Assembly: GCA_043228905.1 (NCBI GenBank)
Contig: JBHGNT010000013.1
Location: 18,786,001 to 18,850,000 of the forward strand
Reading direction: 5' to 3'
DNA from: Azolla caroliniana
Lineage: Eukaryota; Polypodiophyta
Length of the DNA stretch: 64,000 nucleotides
A program made the position numbers and the translations under genes. Each line of letters opens with the position of its first letter. The first letter of the stretch is position 1. Below, piece after piece: positions 35,201 through 44,735 of the stretch. Below the pieces are notes generated by a model. That model made no database searches. It was not told where the DNA came from and saw only the letters and a program-made list of their open reading frames with translations.

Positions 35201-35846
35201 CCGTCCGATTTTGCCGTTATCAATAACAACACCCCATCCTCCTCGACATAAGAGAGACACCATTCAAGTTCGGGGTAATCCTTATATTTCACCTCAACCG
35301 TTTTCTCCTCTTGCGTACTACCTTTGTTGATTTTGGTAGTAGCCACAGATGACTTGGATCCTCCTTCCCCCGTTGAGTCAAATAAATTCTTTTTACTCGT
35401 GTCCTTCATGAAGGAGCCAGAATCTCGTTTTGTCAGAGATCGAATCTTCAATCTAAATGAAGGAACTTTTTGTCTGGGTTCACTGAAATTAAAAACGTTG
35501 GTGAAAACATAGAAACAACGTACAATTTCATCTAAATCACGCAAATTATCATTTAAATTACGTCAATTTTATGGTCCCATGCGATAGTTTTTTATCGCAA
35601 AAATAACATTTTTTTCAACCAAAATCCGATGCAGTGCATCGGATTTCGATTGAAAGGCACTGCATCGGATGCAGTGCATCGGATTTTGGTTGAAAGGCAG
35701 GACTTTCAAAATTGCTTTCCAAGTTCGTTGTACAAAATAAAATAAAATTTCTATGTGTTGAGGAAAGGAATCTTTAAGGAATCTTTAGGAATCTTAAAAA
35801 ATGTAATGAATATTACTAACCTGGCGATTTTCTTTCCCTTGTTCAT
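32273..35846 (-). pseudogene. T2 ParB-like / N4-N6 DNA methyltransferase gene, six exons
   Basis: Exons (minus): 35846-35821, 35482-33845, 33762-33624, 33555-33092, 33002-32713, 32622-32273. All have GT...AG borders; the sum is 2,907 nt, exactly 969 codons. Start MNKGKKIA. Residues about 180-240 are acidic/basic low complexity. About 290-400 form a ParB-like domain: HVQNLKSKMKINPHATVVPF, YYVIGGSHSAKARRQL (GG at 345-346) and CKVYAGLTHEEAKLL...HNNDND. The C-terminal part is a beta-class amino-methyltransferase with motif IV (ADIPYGF, about 687-693) before motif I (LDLFSSTGTTTACA, about 846-858); intron 5 splits motif I. The S-adenosylmethionine pocket is kept, while the usual DPPY is DIPY. Two in-frame stops: TGA at codon 145 (CGT/CGA in T1) and TAA at codon 682 (TAC in T1). 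The acidic tail ends DLLID. Target base (N4-cytosine or N6-adenine) cannot be told from sequence alone. Confidence 0.85.
35623..35690. promoter_or_regulatory. palindromes in intron 1 of T2 methyltransferase
   Basis: A perfect 23-bp palindrome at 35623-35645 (arms AATCCGATGCA / TGCATCGGATT). A second, rearranged set at about 35658-35686 contains overlapping ACTGCATCGGATGCAGT and the same half-site. T1 has the equivalent pair. The adjoining intergenic region 35847-36143 separates the two divergent start codons by 297 bp and must contain both promoters. Confidence 0.8.
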
Positions 35847-36143
35847 GGTTCGTGCCGGAGGTAGTGCTGTCCACGATGTGCTTCTAAGTGCTCGAAAATT
35901 GGCCTGTGCTCTGAGCTCGATGGATTCTTTCACGTGATAATGAAAATGAAATTTCTAACCTCCTTATATAGAAGACTTTAGCATTCTTTTTAAAATAAAA
36001 AATAAATTTTAATTATTTGTTTTTTAGGAAAATTTCGGAAAATAATATAGTTAATCTAAGTGTTCGGGTAGTTATATAGTTAGGCTTCAACATTCCTTAA
36101 TTTTCTCAAAAGAAGGTTTTAGAATACAGTTAGACTCCCTCAA

Positions 36144-38586
36144 ATGTCTTCTTCTACAAGTAGAACATCTCTTTTTTCTATTGCCCCCTTTTCATTGTCA
36201 GATAACTCGTATTTCTCAATAGAAGAGTACGACCACAAAAAACATTTGCGGCTTAAACAGAAAAGTGTGGCTCCTAGTACTTCGAATTCTCTGTTTTCAA
36301 TTGATCCAGTTGATGGCCCTCTTCATGCAAGCTTACAAGCGGACGATTCTTCGTTGATAGATAACAATAGCATTACTAAACCTCTAGCATTTAAAAGAGT
36401 TCCTCGACAAGTTAGTGAAAAGAGATTTAATTTCTTATGTTCTGATCGTCAACTTCTATGCGACTTGAACAAATCGTGTTGTGCGAATCTCTGTCTATCA
36501 ACTTATTGAAAGTCAAGGTTACGTGAAACACGACAAATATACTTGTCACTTAATGGGGAAGAGCAAGATACATTTCTTCTTTTGCATATGCAACTTAAAT
36601 TGGATCACAAAGCAGGGCCTAATTCAACGCAAGTTGAATATTTCCTTTGGACTATATACCAAGTGTTGTCGAGTAGCTTTTAAAATCACTCATAGCATTG
36701 GAAATATGCGGCTGCAACGAGTTCAAGAGCGACTTGTGAAGGGCTCCTGGGTACAGTTCGATCAAAATGGTTCTGGATGTAAGGGTCAAATTGGGCAATA
36801 GGCAATTAGGTGGATGGAGGTATATTTTTCAAAACAGTGCGAAGTTATGCCAACGACAGGAAGACTTCATTTGTCAGATAACTTTACTCGAAGGGAAGTT
36901 TACCAATCGTACAAGGACGACATGTCTTCCGATGTTGAGCCTTACATATAGTACAGGCATTTTAATCGACTATGGAGGTTACAATTTAATAACGTGGTTA
37001 TCCCACGAAAGGTGCGAATGGGAGTCTGCTCAATATGTGCGAGTTTAAAAAGTATGGCCAAGGGGTGGAAAATCAGATGTAGAGATCAAGAATTACAAGA
37101 ACTTGTTAAAAGAACATCGTGAAAGTCAGGCATTGGAACGTACTAAGGCTATGCATCACCGACAAAAAGCGTTTCAATCTCCCGAAAAGTATATGTGCAT
37201 GATTATTGACGGCATGGATCAAAAGAAAACTTGTTTGCCGCATTTTCAAAGACTCCCCAAGGATATTGGAGATGAGGGTCTCGTGCAAATGCATCTAGTG
37301 GGTTGTTTGACATACTGTCAAACTATAAGACCGCAAGTGTTCTTAACTTATCCCAATATCCACAACGACCCTAATCTTACTGTCATTGTCATGCACAGAG
37401 TATTGCAATCATGGTCAGGTATACTCCCGCCAGTTCTATATGTGCAACTAGACAACACTTGGAAGAAGTATACGACTTTAAACGTTTCTGCATGGATAGT
37501 GATGGGACTAAAGGTAGGGTGCTTGCACCTCTTAATAATATAAGTTTCAACCATGTCTTCCTCATAAAACAAAGATCGGCCCACCTGAAGATGACGGTGT
37601 TCTTTGCGAAACAATACTCATCTAGTGCACAATGGGAGCCCCAAGAAGGTTGTGGGCTCCTTCTTCATATCCCAGATGAACCTCTACATGGTGCACAACA
37701 AATGCCATATGATGATCGTAAAAATGTAGCACCAAATAGCACTATTGATGAACAAAGGGCATATTGGTTGAGATGTCTAGCAGAGAAACAAAATAATATT
37801 GATCGGACTAAGAAGTATGCCGGTGATGAGGATGTTGAATGGTGGGAGATTTTCTTCACCCATCAACGCACCATTTTAGATAATTACATCGCCGGTTTAT
37901 GGCCAATCCGTATCCCATTCACATGGAACATTGGGATGACATCAACGATATCGCAGACTCATCACCAACAATCGAATAATATGGAGCTTCATGATTTAGT
38001 TCGGCCACTGCAAAGAGATATTTATGTGGGACCAAGAAAGTCACGTATTGTTGAGGCAAGATGGCAAGGTAATTTGCAAGAACTACAAGTGGGAATGTTG
38101 GTTGCAACATTAGCAGGGGACGATACCTTGGGCCATCCATTTTGGATTGCAAAAATTATTGAATTAGTAAGGGATGAAGAAAGTAGTCAGACAAAGTCAA
38201 TAGTAGTCCATTGGTATCAGACAAATTCAACTGATGCATTTACAGGAAAGTATTCTTTAGAGATGGTTAAGGATGTCGGATGTTCAAGCAGAAAGAGAAG
38301 AAGAAAGAATATACCGAGCACGGCTACTCTCGCACTAGACCGTGTTGACATACTAGTATATGACTTCTCATTGACAAAATCAGGTCATCTAAGACAAGCA
38401 ACTATCAAGATAATAAAGGAGAAAATCCCAAACATGGTGTCAAACGAAATACAGAGAATAACCAGAAGCAATTCTCATAACCACAAAGATGTTGGGTTGG
38501 AATTGGATGAGGATAATGCTTTGATTGCCACTGATGATGAGGATGAGACGTCAGAATGCTCTTCTAGTCCATCAGACATGTCTTAA
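36144..38586 (+). pseudogene. T2 DDE-type transposase
   Basis: Starts MSSSTSRTSLFSIAPFSLS, with a serine/acidic N-terminal tract (SYFSIEEYD, LFSIDPVDGPLHA). Then FKRVPRQVSEKRFNFL, a cysteine pair (DLNKSCCANLC), a helical region and the core: IIDGMDQKKTCLPHF (about 37205), VFLTYPNIHNDPNLTVIVMH, YVQLDNT (about 37450). Directly after LDNT about 0.3 kb is deleted relative to T0, joining it to the EVYDFKRF region and removing RENKN and the GHTHxxID segment. Other breaks: TGA at about 36508, a T insertion near 36647, stops at about 36799 and 36948, a G insertion near 37064. From 37460 to the stop the frame is open. The C-terminal part (ARWQGNLQELQVGMLVAT, HPFWIAKIIEL, KSIVVHWYQTNS, FTGKYSLEM) looks like a Tudor/BAH/chromo-barrel reader, followed by a basic and acidic tail. 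Confidence 0.8.
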
Positions 38587-38880
38587 TATATTGGTTTGGT
38601 TCAAGCTGGGGATTGTTTTACTACATGATCGGAAACTTTGTAAATTTGTTTTGGATGTAAACTCACGAATATGTATAATTGTAACTGGTAGACATGTTGT
38701 ACATTATTTTGTAATTTTGGTGATGTATTTTTGGAGGCATTTTACTTATGACTCAAAGTGGTAGTCATGTTGAAATTCAATATATTTTGCCACCTTTTCT
38801 GAAAAGCTTTACGCATGCGTCGTGTCTTTTTGAAAATTGCGTGCTTTTGTGCCCTTTTTCGACGTAATGTTCTCATAATG

Positions 38881-38913
38881 CGACATATTACCTGTTTCAA
38901 ATGACCCGGTGTT
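38881..38913 (-). repeat. T2 right terminal inverted repeat
   Basis: CGACATATTACCTGTTTCAA continuing to GACCCGGTGTT; complement of the left end apart from one base. Followed by the CCAA target duplicate. Confidence 0.95.
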
Positions 38914-39570
38914 CCAAGCTTGGTTTGCACCATTGGTAGAAACCTCGTCATCTCTATTGGAGGACTTTCCCGCCTTCCTCGCCGAGTTAGAGGCCACATT
39001 TGGAGAGGCGGACCGACAACGTACAACTCTTAACAAGATTTATGCACACGAACAAGGTTCGCGTGCAGCTTCAGTCTATGCTTCAGAATTTCGACAACTA
39101 GCATGCAACATCAATTGGGATGATCAAGCTTTAGCTGATCACTTTCGGCGCGGCCTTCGAAGCAATGTCAAGAATCTTCTCTTAAACTTTCCGGAGCCCA
39201 CCTCGTTATCCCAAGCGATTTCACAAGCAGTCCATTGTGACAATCGTCTTTTCGAATTTCACCAAGAAGAGCGCCGGACTTGGGTTCCACCTCATTCACT
39301 TCCACGCCACGCCCCGGTCATACAACCCCAAGCATCCTCACACTCGCCTACTTTGGCAGATGCTCCTATCCCCATGGAAATTGATCAAGCCCAATTTCGA
39401 CCATTGACTGATGCTGAACGACAACTTCGGCGGGCTAATGGCTTGTGCATGTATTGTGGCGCCTTTGGTCATGTCGTTCGCCATTGTACTAGGAGTACTC
39501 GCCCACAATTCCATCAAGTTAACGGACCCCAACATCCGGAGAACGACATCGTTCGGTTGCAGTAGGAGTC

Positions 39571-42116
39571 ATGCAACTGGACATCTCCCATCGCCCACAT
39601 TCTCTTGGTTCCATTGCCGGACCATCAGGCAATTTCACATTGGAGGTATGGCTTTCGTTTAACTCTAGTTCCATTCAGTCTGTTGCTTTACTTGATTCTG
39701 GGGCATCTTCTTGCTTCATCGACGTCGCGTTTGCCCAAGCACATGGCGTACCTGTCGTTGGCCTCTCAAAACCCATTCCAGTTGAAGCCATTGACGGGTG
39801 CGTCCTCTCGTCAGGTGCCATTACTCAAGCTACAATCCCATTAGGGCTTCGAGTGGGATCAGACCAAGAGGAGCTCGCTTTTTACCTCATCGCATCTCCT
39901 CGACATCCGATCGTCTTAGGACTAACGTGGTTGGAGGCGCACAATCCAATAGTGGATTGGTGCAACCGCTCGATCACATTTAGCAAGCCAAGATGCTCGT
40001 GCAAAAGTATGAAGGTAAATTCAGTTTCCTATCCTTCGGAGACGGTCGACTCCGAATTGACTACCCCATCATCGGTCCAGGATAGGTTTGTTTGTGGCGC
40101 CATTTCTAACACACTCCATGTTATTCCTGAAAAATACCAAGAAATCTCCGACGTATTTGAAAAATGTAATGTTGATCGTTTGCCTGAACACCGGCTCTAC
40201 GACTGTCTGATTGATCTTCAAGAAGGTGCGTGTCCACCCTTTGGTCCTCTATATGCATTGTCTGCACTAGAGTTGAAGGTCCTTCGTGTGTATCTCGATG
40301 AGAACCTCGAGAAAGGATTTATTCAACCTTCTAAGTCACCAGCCGGGGCCCCCATTTTATTTGTGAAGAAGAAGGACGGCTCTCTACGCTTATGCGTCGA
40401 CTACCGAGGTCTCAACAAACTCACTGTGCGCAACCGCTATCCGCTACCCCTGATCCCCGAACTCCTTGATCAGCTCCGAGTTGCGCGTGTCTTCTCCAAA
40501 GTTGATCTGCGTGGAGCGTACAATCAAGCCGGGGGATGAATGGAAAACCACATTTCGAACACGGTATGGGCATTTCGAATACAAGGTAATGCCTTTTGGT
40601 CTTACTAACGCTCCCGCAGTTTTTCAACATATGATGAACGATATATTCCGGGAATATCTTGATCTTTTTGTTGTCATTTACCTCGATGATATTCTCATTT
40701 TCTCGCCAAACATGGAGGAGCACACTCGCCAAGTCCGATTAGTTCTTGCCAAACTTCGCGACCATGGCCTTTATGCCAAAGGCGAGAAATGCGAGTTCGA
40801 CCGTACCTCGATCGAATTTTTGGGCTACATCATCTCGCCCACTGCCATCACCATGGATATGAAGAAGGTCTCTGTCATTCAGGCGTTGGCGACTCCAAGG
40901 CGACTTAAAGATGTGCAATCCTTCCTCGGCTTCGCAAATTTTTACCGTCGCTTCATCAAGGGGTTTTCCACCCTAGCACAACCTCTTATCGCTCTCACCC
41001 ATAAAGGCACTCCATTTTTATGGACTTCGGAGGCGCAAAATGCATTCGACGCACTCAAACACACATTCATCACTGCCCCTGTGTTGCTACATGCCGACCC
41101 CACAAAACCCTTCCAAGTCGAAACCGATGCCTCTGACTTTGCCATTGGCGCCATCTTATCCCAGGCAGACGACAACAACCTAATGCACCTAGTGGCTTAC
41201 TATTCCCGAAAATTTACGGCATCCGAAATCAATTATCCCATTTACGACAAGGAGCTTGCCGCTATCATTGCTGCCTTTGAAGAATGGCGACCCTACTTGG
41301 CCGGCACACAACATCGTGTCCAGGTAGTGACTGATCATAAAAATTTAGTTTATTTTTCCACCACTCGTACTTTGAATCGAAGGCAGGCCCGTTGGTCGAC
41401 ATTTCTAGCTGACTACGATTTTCAGATCGTATTTCGACCTGGTGGCCAACATGGGAAGGCTAATGGCCTTTCTCGCCGAGCTGACCTTGCACTCTGCCCT
41501 GGGGATGCTGCTTATGCTCAACAATCTAGACGTTTGTTGAAACCCGGCCAATTGCATCTTTTTGCCACTTGTATGTTGCAGGATGATTCTTTACTCCAAC
41601 AAATCACTGATGCATCCAAGACCGATGCGTTCGCCAACGAGATTCGAGATAGTCTCCAAGGCGACCAAAAGGAAGGATCTTGACACCTTCAGCATACAAG
41701 AGGGTTTGTTGTTCCGAGATCATCTCTTATACGTCCCAGAGGGCCCATGTCGCACCCGGGTGTTGCGGGAATGCCACGATGACCCTCTTGCAGGTCATTT
41801 CGGGGTCGCGAAAACCCTTGAGCTAATCTCTTGGGGGTATTGGTGGCCACAACCATGGAAGTTGGTCAAAGAATACATAAAGAGTTGTGAGGTTTGTGCT
41901 CGCTCCAAAGCCACTCATCATCGGCCATACGGCTTACTACAGCCGCTTCCATGTCCTCGTCATCCTTGGGCCTCTATCTCTATGAACCTGATAATTGATC
42001 TACTGTTGGTCATTGTCGATCGGTTTACGAAGATGGCTCACTTCACTCCATGCTCCAAAACCATTTCCGGAGAAAGAATGGTGCATCTACTACTCAACAA
42101 TGTGGTACGCTTGCAT
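39571..42116 (+). pseudogene. gypsy F protease-RT-RNase H-integrase
   Basis: Protease [20 protein letters not shown] (about 39680). Linker, then [41 protein letters not shown] (about 40365), [11 protein letters not shown] small deletion near 40525 shifts frame. RT continues [20 protein letters not shown] and VVIYLDDILIFSPN (about 40672-40710). RNase H: VETDASDFAIGAILSQ (about 41120), YSRKFTASEINYPIYDKEL. A frameshift near 41670 leads into integrase with an HHCC zinc finger (RECHDDPLAGHFG...CEVCARSK) and the core start. There WASISMNLIID has N where the family has the first catalytic Asp, followed by a short deletion before VIVDRFTKMAHF. The rest of integrase is deleted. Confidence 0.9.
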
Positions 42117-42283
42117 GGACTATTGTAGATTCACATGCGTGCAACAAGTATAAATAGAGGAGTTCACCTTGACGGAATTCAAGGTGAACAACACCAGTTA
42201 TGGAGTCTTTCCTTTAATACTATCTTCTTTCTTGTCCATTTGGTTATCTTCTCGCTTCTCTCTTGAGCTTATGATCCGTGACA
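42117..42283 (+). repeat. gypsy F 3' LTR, truncated
   Basis: From CTATTGTAGATTCACATGCG it matches the 5' LTR up to TGATCCGTGACA, minus a short piece upstream of the TATA box. The junction with integrase falls in a shared CTATTGTAG/GACTATTG stretch. Confidence 0.9.
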
Positions 42284-42484
42284 CTAACAAGCTTTGGCAA
42301 TTTATGTCAGCTCTTGGATTGACGATCCCTGACTTGCCAAGCTTGAGGGGGAGTACAAGCGAGAACTAGATACTGTCTGAACCGGGTACGAACCGAAGCG
42401 GACACCGGAGATCGTTTGAACCAGATACCAGCCGAAGCGGATATCAACAAAAAGGAATCAACCCGAGTCGAGCTTGAGGGGGAG
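42284..42484 (+). pseudogene. E3 pol C-terminus and polypurine tract
   Basis: Encodes TNKLWQFMSALGLTIPDL and ends at a TAG at 42367-42369. This is the usual end of copia RNase H, continuing the E3 frame interrupted by gypsy F. The remaining 0.1 kb is non-coding and ends in GCTTGAGGGGGAG, the polypurine tract that primes plus-strand synthesis, directly before the 3' LTR. Confidence 0.85.
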
Positions 42485-42918
42485 TGTTGAGAATCAAGCT
42501 CAACATAGTACAACATGTGAAGAAACCTTTTGAGAATCCATGATTACTCAAAGGTCAAGAGTCATACCACTACTCTCTACACATTAACTATGTGTCATAG
42601 AATCATATTCTATGACACATAACTAATGAGTTACATATTCCCCATGACTATGAGTCTTCACATTCCCCAAGAGATAGAGTGGTTGTTATAGTTAGTTAAT
42701 GAAGAGAGAGGGTGACTATATATAAAGCAGCCTCCTCACACTTCATACTAAGTCGGTTGTGACTCCTTGTAATGCTACATTTTGTAATTCTTATTCTACT
42801 TGTGAAATATACACCTTCATCTTGAGTTCTATTTTCTCTCCTCTCTCTTTCTCTCACACATATACGCACATAACACACATCTATTCCGTTGCACAAGAAT
42901 CACCATCGATTCTTTACA
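42485..42918 (+). repeat. E3 3' LTR
   Basis: 434 bp, same length as the 5' LTR, with about 18 differences by eye. The 15-bp-arm hairpin is at 42589-42621, unchanged. Followed by the target duplicate GACCT. Confidence 0.95.
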
Positions 42919-43282
42919 GACCTCATACGCCTACATAACATATGTATGTCAACGTAATACGCAATTGAGGTATTAACCTCGTACGCATACGACACGAATC
43001 ACATATCAAATATATGTCAAACGAGGTATTGACCTCATACATGTATGTAAACATTTTATACAACCAATTAATGACCACTACAAGATCATTGAATCAATGA
43101 AAGAAAACACATATTGAGTATACATGATTAGATTGGGAAAAGAAAGAATAAAAAACAAAACAAGAAAGAGTTACCGAAGTTTGTTTGTTGATCACTATCT
43201 GGATCAAGGCCGACCGCACGTCGATCAATCACCATCCATCAAGAAGACAAAAACCAACAAAATCTAAACATTAGAAACCATA
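42919..43282. repeat. GAGGTATT-CCTC inverted-motif array, right part, and spacer
   Basis: Two further GAGGTATTNACCTC motifs with TACGCATACGACACG-like tails, to about 43060, continue the array interrupted by E3. The remainder to 43282 is an AT-rich spacer with no gene. Confidence 0.65.
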
Positions 43283-43772
43283 GCTCTGATACCAATTGTT
43301 AGAGTTATGATCTAACGTAAGCATATGATAAGGATAAAAGATATAAGAAATAAGAATTTAGGTGAGAAAGAAAGAAGGGTGTTGATCCACCCGACCACCC
43401 CCGAGCGAAGGGATCGAGACGGACTCGAGCCTGGATTGGCGTCGCATACCACCACCGTGGCATCAAGTTGTACCTGGTGCTGGCACGCTCGCTACAAGAG
43501 TTTCCCCTCCACGAAACAGAGTCTCGACATAATCAAGAGATGATGAAATGAGGGTAGTTGATGAAATGAGGGTAGTTAGGCCTCATATTTATAGCCAAAC
43601 CTAAGGCCCGCATGCAAGTTCACACTTGGCCTAATGGGTTGTCTCAATCCCGAGGATTAAAAGTAATCCTCCCCTTCTTTACATTCTCGTTTAACCCTCA
43701 CACTTTATCCACGTGTATAGAATACTATGGTAAATTCTCACCATAGGATATTATATGGTCATGCCCGTAACA
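43283..43772 (-). repeat. copia LTR with primer site, minus orientation
   Basis: LTR 43297-43772 reads on minus TGTTACGGGCATGACC ... AACTCTAACA. After a 2-base spacer comes TGGTATCAGAGC on minus (43283-43294), the initiator-Met tRNA site, so this is a 5' LTR. No copia coding sequence follows to the left, only the spacer and repeat array, so the element is non-autonomous or mostly deleted. Confidence 0.8.
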
Positions 43773-43795
43773 ATGAAGAAGGACCTTTGAAAACA

Positions 43796-44517
43796 AGGTC
43801 GAGGTCGATTGAGAGGGCCACAAAATTGGCGAACCAGGAGTTGTGTTGATCCATCTGGCAAAAGAATCTTGTAAGTCTGTACAGGTACAACGAGTATATG
43901 GCGCATGATTATACGTACATGGCGAAGGTGACAACAGTGTGTGAATCGGAGAGCTGCGTAGAAGCGGCCAGGAATCCAAATTGGCAAAAGGCAATGGAGG
44001 AAGAGATGCACGCAATCATGGAAAATGAAACATGGGACTTGGTTGATGTACTGAAAGGAGTGAAGCCGATCGGATATTTGCATCAGGGAGAAAGGTGTCG
44101 CCCACGAACTGTACTTCAAGCGGAAGCCAAATTTGGGGCACCTTTAAAGGTATTTGGTAGCATTGCTTATGTGAATGTGCCGGATGGGAAGCGAAAGAAG
44201 CTGGAGAAATGCATCTTAGTTGGCTACTCCAACGAGAAGAAGGGGTACAAGTGCTACAACCCTCGGTCAAAGCAAGTCCGAGTTATCCACGATGTCATTT
44301 TTGATGAATCGGCATCTTTGTACTTCGCACCACCCAAAACCGAAACCGATGGTGTGAGACAAGGCAACAGATTCCGGAACAGAGGGAAGTATTACGGAAT
44401 CTGAACTAGCGGATAGTCCGACTTCCCTCCGGATAAGTGGACCGAATCTAAACTGGTTGAGCTGGAGCAATCAATCGGATGATGAGCCGGCAAGTAGTGG
44501 AGACTTGGTCATGCTTA
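43796..44517 (+). pseudogene. rearranged copia fragment (RT start placed before integrase end)
   Basis: The first part (43898-44075) encodes the start of copia reverse transcriptase: AHDYTYMAKVTTVCESESCV, WQKAMEEEMHAIMENETWDL. It is followed in the same frame by the end of integrase (KVFGSIAYVNVPDGKRKKL, CILVGYSNEKKGYKCYNP), then the integrase-RT linker (LRISGPNLNWLSW, SDDEPASSGD) as in E1. In an intact copia the integrase end precedes RT, so the order is permuted. The fragment stops at 44517. Confidence 0.8.
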
Positions 44518-44730
44518 GGGATCGGCAACGGTTCGGTTTAGGCTTAACCAATTTTGCCTTATCCAAGCCAAACCGGTTAAGCCTTAACCATTTTAGGGTT
44601 CTCAAACCTAAACCAAACCAAACCATTTTGATCCCTAAACCGGTTTAGGCGAAATCGGTTTGGCCTGAACTGGTTTGTGAATCGGTTTGAGAAACGGATT
44701 GGAAACCGGCTTGTGAACCAGTTTGGAAAC
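44518..44730. repeat. degenerate AACCGGTTT repeat
   Basis: About 210 bases composed of variants of AACCGGTTTAGGCTTAACC and its complement, so the tract is rich in short palindromes. No coding content. Confidence 0.75.
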
Positions 44731-44735
44731 CTCTC

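Larger units (their letters stand above)
31510..38913. mobile_element. DNA transposon T2 (ParB-methyltransferase family), both ends intact
   Basis: 7,404 bp bounded by 33-bp terminal inverted repeats that differ at one position (outermost bases AACACTGGGTC left, GACCCGGTGTT right). It is flanked by 4-bp direct repeats CCAA (31506-31509 and 38914-38917). Removing the element and one CCAA restores an uninterrupted gag frame, so the ends are exact. It holds two divergent genes: methyltransferase (minus, 32273-35846) and transposase (plus, 36144-38586). The 0.7 kb between the left end and the methyltransferase stop and the 0.3 kb after the transposase are AT-rich and non-coding. I know of no named superfamily with this combination of genes, TIR and 4-bp duplication. 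Confidence 0.95.
31141..39565 (+). pseudogene. gypsy F gag, split by DNA transposon T2
   Basis: The first part (31141-31509) starts MSDSTSELGQI, has a TGA near 31186, a glutamine/leucine coiled-coil-like stretch and the capsid start (KVSLPEKFDGTRPCFRGFI, VGLVGTLLSGPA). T2 then intervenes (31510-38913). The second part (38914-39565) continues in the same frame across the single copy of the CCAA duplication with AWFAPLVE, FLAELEATFGEADRQ and YASEFRQLACNINWDDQAL. It ends with a CCHC zinc knuckle (CMYCGAFGHVVRHC, about 39445) and a stop at 39563-39565. Apart from the insertion and the one stop the protein is well conserved. Confidence 0.9.
30742..42283 (+). mobile_element. Ty3/gypsy element F inside copia E3
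   Basis: Inserted in the last codons of E3 pol. A 5' LTR (about 30742-31090) is followed by gag, protease, reverse transcriptase, RNase H and the start of integrase, then a truncated 3' LTR ending at 42283. The left LTR edge is uncertain: CTATC on the left and CTAAC on the right may be the target duplication with one change. A deletion joins the integrase core directly to the middle of the 3' LTR at about 42117. DNA transposon T2 interrupts gag. Confidence 0.85.
26010..42918 (+). mobile_element. complete-ended copia element E3 holding nested insertions
   Basis: Both LTRs are 434 bp and about 96% identical by eye. They are flanked by a perfect 5-bp target duplication GACCT (26005-26009 and 42919-42923). 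The internal region runs primer site, gag, protease, integrase, reverse transcriptase and RNase H to about 30737, then the last coding part at 42284-42369 and a polypurine tract before the 3' LTR. The gap is filled by gypsy F, itself hosting DNA transposon T2. Coding breaks show it is now inactive. Confidence 0.95.

Noticed and set aside
36144-38586. Reading T1/T2 transposase as hAT, Mutator or MULE
   Set aside because: The spacing and wording of the acidic blocks (IDGMDQKKTC, QLDNTARENKN, GHTHxxID) and the 4-bp duplication do not fit hAT (8 bp) or Mutator (about 9 bp).
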